Shown in pieces: positions 40,001 through 48,200 of a stretch of 64,000 nt of DNA; the stretch's first letter is position 1; the number at the start of each line of letters is the position of its first letter. The notes under the pieces are model-generated. The model was not told the origin of the DNA, did not search any database, and saw nothing but the letters and a program-made list of their open reading frames with translations. The translations under genes and the position numbers were made by a program. The DNA is from Melanocharis versteri (taxonomy: Eukaryota; Chordata; Aves; Passeriformes; Melanocharitidae): positions 622,516-686,515 of the forward strand of contig VZTG01006696.1 in the NCBI GenBank assembly GCA_013397845.1, read 5' to 3'.

Positions 40001-43000
40001 AGATGACACATTCATTTTGGTAAATCTCCATTAAGCAGGTCTCCAAAGACATCTTATCTTATTTATGTGGTATTTGCTCTTTCAGAAAGATGTGAGACCA
40101 TGTAACAAATCTACCCCAAAAAAGTTCCATCTAAAATAAGGCAATCAACTGGATTCACGAATCCTTGTTCTGGTATTGTTACAGCTGGCATTTTATTACC
40201 ATAACTTAATCACTTCCAAGTAGTAGAAACTACTCTGGAAGGAACCCAGGGATTATTTCAGAGTACTTCTGGTATTTCTGTTTTAATCAACATCAGTGTC
40301 TTCCCCCACCCCACAAGCTGATTTTCCCTTGAAAAGTGCATTATAAAGGCAAAAAATGAGATGGAAAGGAGGTGAGCATTTGGCACATTGAATAGCTGGT
40401 CAAAGCTGTGAACACTCTTTGCAACACATAGGGATCTCTGGAAGCAATTTGATCCTCCCAGCATTATTCACCGTTTTACTCCTTATGAACGCAAGCTGCA
40501 GAAATAACTGCTGTCCTCTGAACGTGAGTCCTGACTCAGTCTGGCTGCCACAGTGCAGTATTTAAGTCAGGCTTGGCAGAACTGTGCATCTTGCTATCGG
40601 TTGCTGCAGACCGCCAAAGAGGCCGGGAAGCAGCGGGGCACCCCCACGGCCCAAGAGGCACAGTGTGACAGCAACTTCTGCTGCTGGAAGCCACGCACAG
40701 CTGTTGCTCAGTCACCCACAGCAGTGACATATGTCATACAACGAGCAGCAGCACCCATCTGGAACGATTCCAGTTCGTGTCTCTACATTTGTATAAGCAT
40801 TCCTGTACCATACTGACCTCTCCTTCCCCGTGCAAGGAAATGGCCTTTTAACCTTCCCTTCCAACTCTGCCATGCCCTCCCCAAGAGCAACACTGACTTC
40901 ATCTGACAGGGGCAGTACTTAACAGCGCTGCTGCAAAGCGTAGGGAAAGGGAGGGCTCGGCTTTGCCTGGGAATTCCCATGCTGCAGCTCCCTATCTAAT
41001 GGCCTTGTGCTCTGCTGCGGAGAGGCCAGCAAAGGGCAGCACACAAATCTTGCTGCTTCCCAAGGACAAGGACTAACAGTGCCAGTACAGGCTGAATTTC
41101 CGCTAGTTCTGTAAACAAAGTCCTCTTCAAATGCCAACCTGTACTAGCCATAACCGTGTTTGAAAAAGGAAACAACAAAAAGCCCAGTGTGGCATTGTGG
41201 TGATTAAAGGCCAACTTTGCATAGCTCGAGTCATTTGAAGAGCCTTGTTTGTTTAACTGGAACATTTGGGCGTGTGAAAGCCAGCGGGCACAGCCTGCCC
41301 CATTCATAGTGGGGAAAGGCAGAGGTAGCAGTGCTGAGGTGCTTACCAGGTCATACGCTGCCAGGACCTTTTTCTGCACGTCGGGCACGGTCCCCAGAGG
41401 CTCCAGGTAAGGAAAGGTGTCCTTCATGCAGAGGGCCACAGAAGGCGCGTTGTCGCTGCTCACGAGGCGCGAGGACAGGGTCAGGATGCACTGCTTGAGG
41501 CTGGCGATGGGCGGCAGCCCACACAGCTCCTTCACCGACACCATGGCGTTCTGGGGGAGGGACACAAACACTTCAGCACCTGTTACCACTGGCCACTCAG
41601 TCCCCCCTGCCTGCCATTAATTACCTTGACAGCCCTTTCTTCTTCTCCCCTCTGATGGGAGGCAGTGCTGTCCCGCTGTTCACCATCCCCGGGCCCCCAT
41701 GGACCACAGGATTCCATCTCACACAGGAATTCAGCCCCATTCTCTGTCCCGAAGCCTACCGCCAGCTCCAGCTTTCTCCCAGGCTCAGTTATCACAACTG
41801 CAAGCTCTTCAGCCACTTTGCATTGCAAATCCAGCCCTAACAGGGACAAGTTCTGGTCCCTGGCATATTAAACCATCAGCCTAAAACGCTATTTCTCTTC
41901 CCAACTGCTTAGACTCCAATCACTTTTGATGCTGTAATCACTTTGTTCTCCCATCATTATCATCCTCCAGCAAGAACAAGTTTGACAGACTTTGTATTTC
42001 CCATGGGAAAGGCAAGCAGGAAAAACTCACTTTGTTTTCAGCCTTACATTACCACATCATAAAGAAACACAGTCTTTCCCCTTCAGAGGTCACATGTAAG
42101 AAAATCAATACCGGATATACAGGTCAAACCAAACTGACATGCCAGGATTTATTTATTTATCAGGTCAGAGGATATACAGCTGACATGCACCCATCATTTA
42201 GCTTCTGGAGTCGCACAAGGAGTGACTAAGATGCACAAAACCCAAGTAAGAGTATTATAACTACCCATACCTTGCAAATGTTCCTCCCACAACTTGCTGA
42301 AAAAAAACCAATCATCAGACAATGCCTGGCTAAGTAATAGATGTTTTTCTCATTAATTAAATACGAGAGCATGCAGTTAAATCTAAAACTGTGTCTTTAC
42401 ACAGCATTCCCCAGAACATGATCTTTTACTGAACTTTTGTTTGGAAGGCACACTAATGCTGTTTCTGAGTCAAATTCAGAACATTTTCATTTATGTAGTT
42501 CATATATAGTGCCTGACCTAGACAGAAGGTGGAGTCAGCAGTTCAAACTAGTTACTTTCAATGCCTGAAGGAAAGGAAAGGCTGGAAGAGTTTCCCATTC
42601 TTAAAAATATGCTGAGACTATTCCTTTGAGAGCGATTTAAAGCTTATGTCATTTCGCAAACTTTTCCAGCTGTCAACATTTCATTTACTTTAGACTCCAT
42701 CCAGAAGAGTGGGGTCAATGACGTGCTGCGCGTTTTTCTCCTGTTTTTGAGAGAAAAAAATGAACGGTTTCTGTATCCTTACCAAGGAGATAGCTACGGC
42801 TGATTCCAGCTATTTATTACGGAAAACTCATTGTTTAATGCTACTCAGTCTTGTTTCTAGGCAGTGCCTGAAGCTCTGAATTGAGCTGTCCTTTAATCAA
42901 GCTGCAGTCACCACCATCACAGAAGAGAGCACTGGGCAGGTTCTTGTTTGGCCTCGCTGCCACTTCACATCCTGCCAGCCACGAAGGTCTAACCCAAGCA

Positions 43001-46000
43001 CTTGTGACAGTGCTGTGCACCTGGGCCCTGATGCTGCTGGCCACAGCAGGCTCTGCTGCACAGAGCAGCATGGGGACAGAGTGCCAGGGGACCCTCTGAG
43101 CCGGGACATGGCACTGGTGTCTGTGCCAGCCCCCAACCAGCCAAGACAAAACAGCTATTCAGCAGGGAGGAAATTGCAATCCACGTGGCGTTCAGCGCCT
43201 GTGCTGAACATCTGCAGCCCTGGGGCAAACAGTGGCGACACACACTCGGGAAAACACGCTGCTCTTTGCACAGTGGGTTTCTTTGGTGTAGACAAGACCT
43301 TAATGACACATCCACTGACTGCTTCTTATACTCACTCAAAGAAAATTAAGAGCATACTCACTTAGCAAACCAAAAGCTTGTTGACATTTTCAAGAACCAA
43401 TGAGGAAATATAGTATTTGGGACCAGAGGCAGGGGACACAAATGTACTCTCAAATTCTGCTTTCTCAGGGGAAAAAAAAAATCAACCAGTAAAACATCTT
43501 TGAAGAGGGCACAGTGGTCTTTAAAACATTTCTGCCTAATCCTATGCTTGCTTCTTAGTTAGCACCTGTAACTATCAGCCTGCCAATGTCCATTTAAAGG
43601 TTGACAATAGCTGTGGGTCTGAAGTTTCACCAGCTTCCACAAGCTTCACAAAGCCTACTCTACCAGCAGCTCACACCAGGACTTTCACTTCCACATTCAG
43701 GACACACAAACACACACAATGTAAGTCTCATACCTGCATATTTTCTCTCATGTCAGTAGCCTCTCGCAGTGGATGCACTGCCAGCTTAAAGATGTCATCG
43801 ATAGTCTTGAGACCAGTGTTCCTCAGCATGGTGTACTCCCTTGCTTTCTTCCCTATCCTCACTGAGAGGCTACGCTTTTGTGCCTTCCCGCCTCCACTTC
43901 GGTTGGTTATTGCAATGTGAACAAAGAGGGTAACGTGCTCCATGATATCACCAACAAAAGAGCGCAGTGGGATGTGCCTGTATCCGGGCTGTAAGCACTC
44001 CAGTGGGATGGTGTACTGCCCTATGAACTCATCCCCAATGTAGTCATCATCCAAAACAACAAAGCGGATCATGGCCAGCTCTGGTAGATTGATCTGGAAC
44101 TCAAAGCTTTCATCAAAAATAGGGTTATCGCTGTTTTGCTGCACAGTTTTAGTTCTTTGTTCTGTGCAGTCTGCAGGAATCCCGTGTATTTCTATGCAGA
44201 CATAGGGGTCTATGACATCCCCTTTTGCACATGCACCCTTGGGCTTTGGAAAATTCTGACCACTAATAATTTTGACATGTAGGACCTGGGGGGAGACCCC
44301 CGGAACAATACCCTTGGTATTTGCGCTGAAGTAAGACACCTCGTCACGCATCACGGAAGGCCTGAGAACATACCCGCATCCCCCGTTCTGTAGAAACCAA
44401 CCAGTGTGTAGGTCCATCATGGGCCCAGGCGTCTGATAGTTCATTGCCACTATCTGGCAACCACAGTTCCAAAAATCTTGAGGATTTAAGTTACTGGAGT
44501 CTATCCTCATAGCACTCGGGTACACCCTGGACAGAAACTTTTTGTTGTAGTTAACAAAATCTTCAGGGTATTCATTTGCAATCCGACTGGCTTCTGCCTC
44601 ACTGAAGGAGCACATTTCCCAATAATTTTGGGATTTCATGGATGTCTCAAAGTCTTTGTATTGGACAGATTTGCATAGGGACACCAAGTCAGACAACTCC
44701 CTGCAGAGCCAGATCAGCTTCGGTTCCCTTGAGAAGTCCTCCGACAGTCTTCGGGATATTTCAGCCTCTTCATCTTCATCTGTGACCTCTCCTTCTAATA
44801 CATCCTGGTCACAGGGCAGTTTCTTCCCCTTCACAATGATCTTCATTTTCAGTTTCTCAGGTGATGGGAGGTAGACTTCTGAGGATAAAGGTGCCTCTGT
44901 GTACAGTTTGCTTCCAAAGATTCTTTTCATGTGTTGTACCACCACCTTCTGCTGCTGTACAGAGCAGTGGTTCCCCAAGCAGAGAATAAGAGGATATTCT
45001 GAGGCAAAGAAGGCCAATTTGTTTATTACCTCGATGACATTTCGAAAGGCAAGTGGCGATGTCATGTTGTTGCGGTTACAAATAATGGGTTCATTATCTG
45101 GGCCGTCACAGACATCCAGTTCAATACTCCGGCAGCTCATCTTTAAAGCTCTGACATAACCATTGATATCAGCTGGCCCTCTGAGCTGGTCTTCTATTAG
45201 ATATGTATTGTGGGATGCATTGATGTAGTAATGTGACAAAGGCTGTGTCATGTCTTGGACAATTTTTTTGTGCTCTGGGTCAAAAATATCACATTCTGAG
45301 GACAGTAAGTATTGAGTAAATCCATCAATTGCAAGAAAACCTTTCAACCGCCCTTCTTCAGAAAGCTCATACCTGCGTATAATATCTAGACACATTTCTT
45401 CTGTTATATGGGTCACTCCTTGCTCAGCCTCTAAAAACAGCATGAGATCATTGGCATCCAGGTACTCTTTGTTCTTGGATATCTGCACAAGTAAGAAATA
45501 CACTTCAGGTCTTGTGCAAAGTTCACTGAATGCTTCACAAAACTCTTCTTTTGTTACTCGTGTTGTCAGTTTCTCTTTGCTCTTCTGAATTTCCTTAAAT
45601 TTTAATCTAATCTTTGACTCCTTTAAGGTGGGGTTAAGCTTCTTTATTAACTCCACAGCTGTATCTTCTAACATAATGCCATTGCCATCAATGTCTGCTG
45701 CTTCGAATACAGTTTTTAACCAGGCAAACCGTGGGGTATTATGGCTGTTTTCCATCAAGTCCAGGGGTTGTTTGCTACGAGAAACTAAGTACCTTAATCC
45801 CGACACCCAAATATTGGCCACATCAGCTGAATTGGCAACCAAGTCGAGGGACTCATAGTTCTCACCATGAATTACCGACAGTGCACAGTCCTCAGAAATC
45901 TGATCTGCAAGTCCATTATTCCTGAATGTTTCTGTGTTCTTCCCTAGTCTGATTTCTTTTATAGCAGAAATATCAAGCTTGGCTTTATCAAGATCCTTCT

Positions 46001-46205
46001 TGGAAGGCTCCCAGCGAAGAGCCTGCAGGTCAGGATCCAGAGTAAAAAAACGGTTATAAATCCGGGAATTTGGACGAACTTTCTTCAATTCACACCCAGC
46101 CTGCATAAAGCTGATACAGTCGCTGGCACTGCTTATTTTCTTCTCTGATGGCATGCTGCTGAAGGACACTGTTTTCTTTCTTCCACATTTTTGGTTTGAA
46201 GGATC
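6834..46205 (-). CDS. PLCL2: PLCL2 (PRIP-2), inactive phospholipase C-like protein 2; exons 2-6, N-terminus missing
   Basis: Joined CDS: 46205-43734, 41550-41347, 31945-31870, 28650-28541, 7016-6834 on the minus strand, all GT-AG and frame-preserving, 1,014 residues plus TGA. Numbering from the first exon 2 residue, the domains are: PP1-docking motif 10-15, PH about 34-145, EF-hand region about 155-305, PLC-X about 315-462, acidic linker 473-482, PLC-Y about 497-615, C2 about 640-765, helical tail 766-1014. Family knowledge: PRIP proteins are cytoplasmic or membrane-associated scaffolds that bind inositol phosphates and phosphoinositides, protein phosphatases and GABA-A receptor trafficking factors, and do not hydrolyse PIP2. 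The C-terminus (LSCGLSK then a lysine-rich stretch ending ENGRL) fits PLCL2; PLCL1 as I remember it ends KANDETGE. From memory human PLCL2 has about 1,127 residues, so roughly 110 N-terminal residues (exon 1) lie outside the window. The paralogue call rests on remembered sequence, not a search. Confidence 0.95.
11500..11920. promoter_or_regulatory. Candidate conserved non-coding element, intron 5
   Basis: About 400 bp of complex AT-rich sequence, almost free of CpG and simple repeats, dense in TAAT/ATTA cores (CTAATTGCG, TTAATATTAG, CAATTAAATGAT, CATTAATG), which homeodomain factors often bind. This style is typical of vertebrate conserved non-coding elements, but conservation itself cannot be seen in one sequence. 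Confidence 0.3.
14690..14910. promoter_or_regulatory. Candidate conserved non-coding element, intron 5
   Basis: AT-rich complex block with TTTATTTTTATTTTTTAAAT, TTTAAATTAAATTACG and GCCATTAATTTGATG words next to a TGTCAAAAG motif. No repeat family recognised. Inference from composition and motif style only. Confidence 0.28.
26643..26678. repeat. Imperfect 18-bp tandem duplication
   Basis: AGTAGCTCTCAC occurs at 26645-26656 and again at 26663-26674, a period of 18 bp, with diverged flanks. In intron 5. Confidence 0.75.
28541..28650 (-). CDS. PLCL2: PLCL2 exon 5 (110 nt)
   Basis: Acceptor CTGTGTTTTTAG, then GA completing the glycine codon begun in exon 4, then 36 codons reading MEFHEELHNLGTKEGLKGRK and LSKAIESFAWNITVLK (residues 918-954). 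The donor after CTGAAG is GTAAGCACAG. The encoded segment is a conserved, predicted helical part of the PLCL tail (EFHEELHN, KEGLKGRKL, FAWNIT). An open frame on the plus strand overlaps this region but is antisense shadow. The phases (1 in, 0 out) agree with both neighbouring exons, which is strong evidence that the five-exon chain is assembled correctly. Confidence 0.95.
28651..31869 (-). other. PLCL2: PLCL2 intron 4 (3.2 kb)
   Basis: From GTAATCC after exon 4 to the TTTTTAG acceptor of exon 5. It contains a roughly 100-bp AAAC-type low-complexity tract at 30653-30755 and otherwise unique sequence. Short open frames on both strands (for example 28561-29001 plus, which runs antisense through exon 5) have no family resemblance. 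Confidence 0.88.
30653..30755. repeat. (AAAC)n low-complexity tract
   Basis: Nearly pure A/C sequence on the plus strand built from CAAA and CAAAAA units, with imperfect period 4-6. On the gene strand it is GTTT-rich. It could be the decayed tail of a retroelement, but no body is recognisable beside it. Confidence 0.85.
31870..31945 (-). CDS. PLCL2: PLCL2 exon 4 (76 nt), beside a poly-T tract and an assembly gap
   Basis: Found by reading the minus strand for the segment expected after YDL. The acceptor is a T-run followed by GGACAG; the exon then encodes MIQESRVLIETADT and THDKIVQCQKA plus one G (25 codons plus 1 nt, residues 893-917 and the first base of 918); the donor is GCAG then GTAATCC. 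The split glycine codon is completed by GA at the start of exon 5. The reading matches the family's MIQES...KIVQCQKA segment but is more diverged than the neighbouring exons (R-VLIET and THD stretches). The upstream polypyrimidine tract is a run of 14 T and then 31 undetermined bases, so the branch point cannot be seen. Too short to appear as an ORF. Confidence 0.93.
31966..31996. other. Assembly gap (31 N)
   Basis: Undetermined bases inside an A-homopolymer (T on the gene strand): 14 A on the left, then N, then A-rich sequence on the right. It starts 20 bases from exon 4 and removes the branch-point region of intron 3. Confidence 1.
34036..34085. repeat. TA/CA microsatellite, 50 bp of strict purine-pyrimidine alternation
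   Basis: Every base from 34036 to 34085 alternates pyrimidine and purine, mixing TATA, CACA, CATA and GCAC steps. Located in intron 3 of PLCL2. Such tracts are slippage-prone and can adopt non-B conformations. Confidence 0.85.
34534..34569. repeat. Two-copy 18-bp tandem repeat
   Basis: ATGCACTGGGTAGAAATT is followed directly by ATGCACTAGGTAGAAATA, differing at two positions. In intron 3. Confidence 0.85.
36270..36340. repeat. T/G-rich low-complexity tract
   Basis: About 70 bp made almost only of T and G with several T6-T9 runs on the plus strand (A/C-rich on the gene strand), in intron 3. Possibly a decayed poly-A-type tail in minus orientation, but no element body is recognised. Confidence 0.6.
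39130..39420. promoter_or_regulatory. Candidate conserved non-coding element, intron 3
   Basis: AT-rich unique block with ATTTTATTTTATGCATTTAA, CATATTTATC and TTAAAATTAATAAATAAGC words and no CpG-rich or repeat signature. Called on appearance only. Confidence 0.25.
41347..41550 (-). CDS. PLCL2: PLCL2 exon 3: start of the C-terminal tail
   Basis: A 204-nt exon of 68 codons, phase 0 at both ends. The acceptor is CCCTCCCCCAG before AACGCCATGG and the donor is GACCTG then GTAAGCACC. It encodes NAMVSVKELCGLPPIAS through PDVQKKVLAAYDL, residues 825-892. This continues the MRENMQ end of exon 2 as MQ-NA, as in PLCL proteins. The segment follows the C2 domain and belongs to the PLCL-specific tail; no catalytic role is known for it. 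An ORF running from upstream intron through this exon into downstream intron exists, but its ends are intronic. The exon and its surroundings are GC-richer than the flanking introns. Confidence 0.95.
41551..43733 (-). other. PLCL2: PLCL2 intron 2 (2.2 kb)
   Basis: From GTATGAGA after exon 2 to the CCTCCCCCAG acceptor of exon 3. Phase 0. No repeat, RNA gene or additional exon recognised; the open frames near 42840-43365 on both strands overlap in a moderately GC-rich stretch and look like chance. Confidence 0.88.
43734..46205 (-). CDS. PLCL2: PLCL2 exon 2: PP1-docking motif, PH, EF-hand, PLC-X, PLC-Y and C2 domains
   Basis: A single 2,472-nt exon of 824 codons with no internal stop. The acceptor reads TTATTCCACAG and the exon opens in phase 0 with DPSNQKCGRKKTVSF. 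The donor follows ATGCAG as GTATGAGA at 43733. A GTG-initiated reading from 46169 is not a real start, because that GTG codes the Val of KTVSF and the frame continues up to the acceptor. Visible landmarks: basic PH residues K42, R44 and R52; an EF-type loop with D171, D173 and N175; SHNTYLIEDQ of the X box with H332; IELDVCDG with E362 and D364; acidic linker 473-482; Y-box NPQDFWNCGCQIVAMN and LHTGWFLQNGGCGYVLRP; C2 strands around KIISGQNFPKP and FVVLDDDYIGDEFIGQYTIP. Residue 377 is Asn where active PLCs have His, and 411 is Gly where they have Glu. One large exon covering nearly the whole PLC core is the organisation I expect for PLCL genes. Confidence 0.97.
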
Positions 46206-47929
46206 CTGTGGAATAATTACATTAAAAAAAAATTAGCATCTTTTCTTTGGCCACTCCACTAGTGCATAAATAATAGAAAAGGTAAATTTACGTAAAGATA
46301 ATTAATGTTCTTCTGAACCTCAAAACACAACATATTATTCCTTCCCACAATTCAGTTCCCTACTGAGCTATAAAATATACTGGGCTATAAAACGACTTGA
46401 TTGACTGTGGCATTAGAGATGGCAAGTTTTCATGAGTGACATTTGCAACTATTAAACTGTCTTCCAGATCTCAGCAACTTGCTACAGCTGTGAGGAGGCA
46501 GTATCCAGTTGTATACATTATGTCCAGTTTCAAAGCAGATATATCACACTCTCTTGTCCCCCAACTTGTTTTGAGAAGTAGTTATTCTGGTCATTTCTGT
46601 GTACAACAACTACAAAGCACTGCAGGAAAATGGACAGCCAGACAAGAAATCCACAGCCTTTGTCTCAAGGAAATATATTCTAACTCCTCTTGAGAAAATA
46701 CTCAGCCAGACATGCGATTGTCTTTTCAGTATCAACTACTTCATGCTGCTGAATGTAAACCCAGCTGCCTGCAAAGTTAGTGCAGCAACTAAATTTGAAC
46801 CTTTCCCTGCACATTATCAATTCAAAACATCTCACAATAAAGTATAAATCATTCTTTTCTCTGCATGAGTTCCATCTACCCCATTAGTATGTAAACTATT
46901 CAACAGCTACCAAAAATATTTTTAAAACATCACTCAAGACTGCAATTAATTGTGAAAGACTTGCTAAAATTGCTTTCCCTCCTATTTCCCTAGCCACCAG
47001 CAATACCTCCTTAGTTCTCTGCCTTCCATTGTCAAAGGGACCTCAGCTGCCCGGATTTTGAATGGAAAAAGAGTCCCAAGGCAATGAAAGGTTGATGCTG
47101 GGCCTAAGCACACAGCCCTCCACGCTGCTGCCTCAGGCCCTGGCATCAGACATGCACCAGGGATCAGCTTTCCAACAGCCCCTGGGGATCTGCTTTGAGA
47201 CACCAAAACCCCTGAATCCCAAACCCTCCGCAACCTGGATTTCCCTTCCCTACCCCAGCAGCTGGTTCCACCCAGCTCCAATTTATCTGCTGTGTCATTC
47301 AACCTCCCTCAAGTCACACTCCTCTGCAAATCTTACACACAAGCCCTGCTCTAGCAAGGCCCTCCATCCACCCATCTCCATCCTTTGATGCTCTGCACTG
47401 TCTGAGCACGACCTTGTGTAGCTCCCCAAGCCACAGCGCATTGGTCTGGGTGCTCATAAGAATCTCTCCACTCTTCATTTGCATGTTTGTATAGATGCTT
47501 TCAGCAAATTAGTCAGTATGAACGTTTCTACAAAATTGCTGTTGTCATTCACTCACTTCATTCGTTAACATCCAAAATATTTCCAAACCCTCAGGCCCCT
47601 AACTACTGAATCTGAAGGCATGGGATCTGCTGGGAACAAAATTAAAACCTCTAAACTTCTTATGATAAAGATTTCTCATTAAACTAGTACAGAGGCTTCT
47701 ACTGACAAGAGTAATTACTCTTGCCATTTATTTAGTTCCTATTATGAGAACAGGTCTTAAAAAAACAGGAAGAAAGTCAATGAAGCGAGTGTCTCAGGTC
47801 AGCTACTTTTTAAATTACAATTTTATGCTAAAATATTCTGTTCCTGAATTAACATACTGTGTTTTAATACACAGCTTTGGCTATGAAAATCTTCAGGCAG
47901 TAGATGCTAATGAATACAAACGAATGTAG

Positions 47930-48200
47930 CGAATTACTCCACGGGTTTTAGAAGAGGCTCTTTTTATTTCCTAATGTTTACAGAAGCAATATTTAGATTT
48001 CAGATTGATGATTAATTAGGATTATTTTTCTCATATAGTTAGACATATTAATGGCCTTGGAATCTGCAGTGATTCATTCCTTGACAGAGGTTCCTCAGGG
48101 CCAGACCTGGAAATCTCATCAGAGCAGCCTATCTAATTTATCTACAGGTCTGATATTTTGTCTTAACTTGGGAGGCACAAATGTTTTGTAACTACTTTTT
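47930..48200. promoter_or_regulatory. Candidate conserved non-coding element, intron 1 near exon 2
   Basis: Unique AT-rich block with GATTGATGATTAATTAGGAT, GACATATTAATGG and CTATCTAATTTATC words about 1.8 kb upstream of exon 2 on the gene strand. Called on appearance only. Confidence 0.27.

Larger units (their letters stand above)
31946..41346 (-). other. PLCL2: PLCL2 intron 3 (9.4 kb)
   Basis: From GTAAGCACC after exon 3 to the poly-T and GGACAG acceptor of exon 4. It includes the assembly gap at 31966-31996, an A/C-rich tract near 32553-32610, a 50-bp alternating purine-pyrimidine tract at 34036-34085, a two-copy 18-bp tandem repeat at 34534-34569, a T/G-rich tract at 36270-36340 and an AT-rich CNE-like block at 39130-39420. 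No coding segment recognised. Confidence 0.88.

Noticed and set aside
43728..46169. Treating the long minus-strand frame as an intronless gene beginning MSFSS
   Set aside because: The initiating codon is GTG for the Val of KTVSF; the frame extends up to a good acceptor at 46205, ends in a clean donor, and the C-terminal exons lie downstream.
6834..46205. PLCL1 rather than PLCL2
   Set aside because: The tail (LSCGLSK ... ENGRL), SDCISFMQAGCELKKVRPNSRIYNRFF and GLPPIASLKQC segments fit remembered PLCL2 and differ from PLCL1. A database comparison would settle it.
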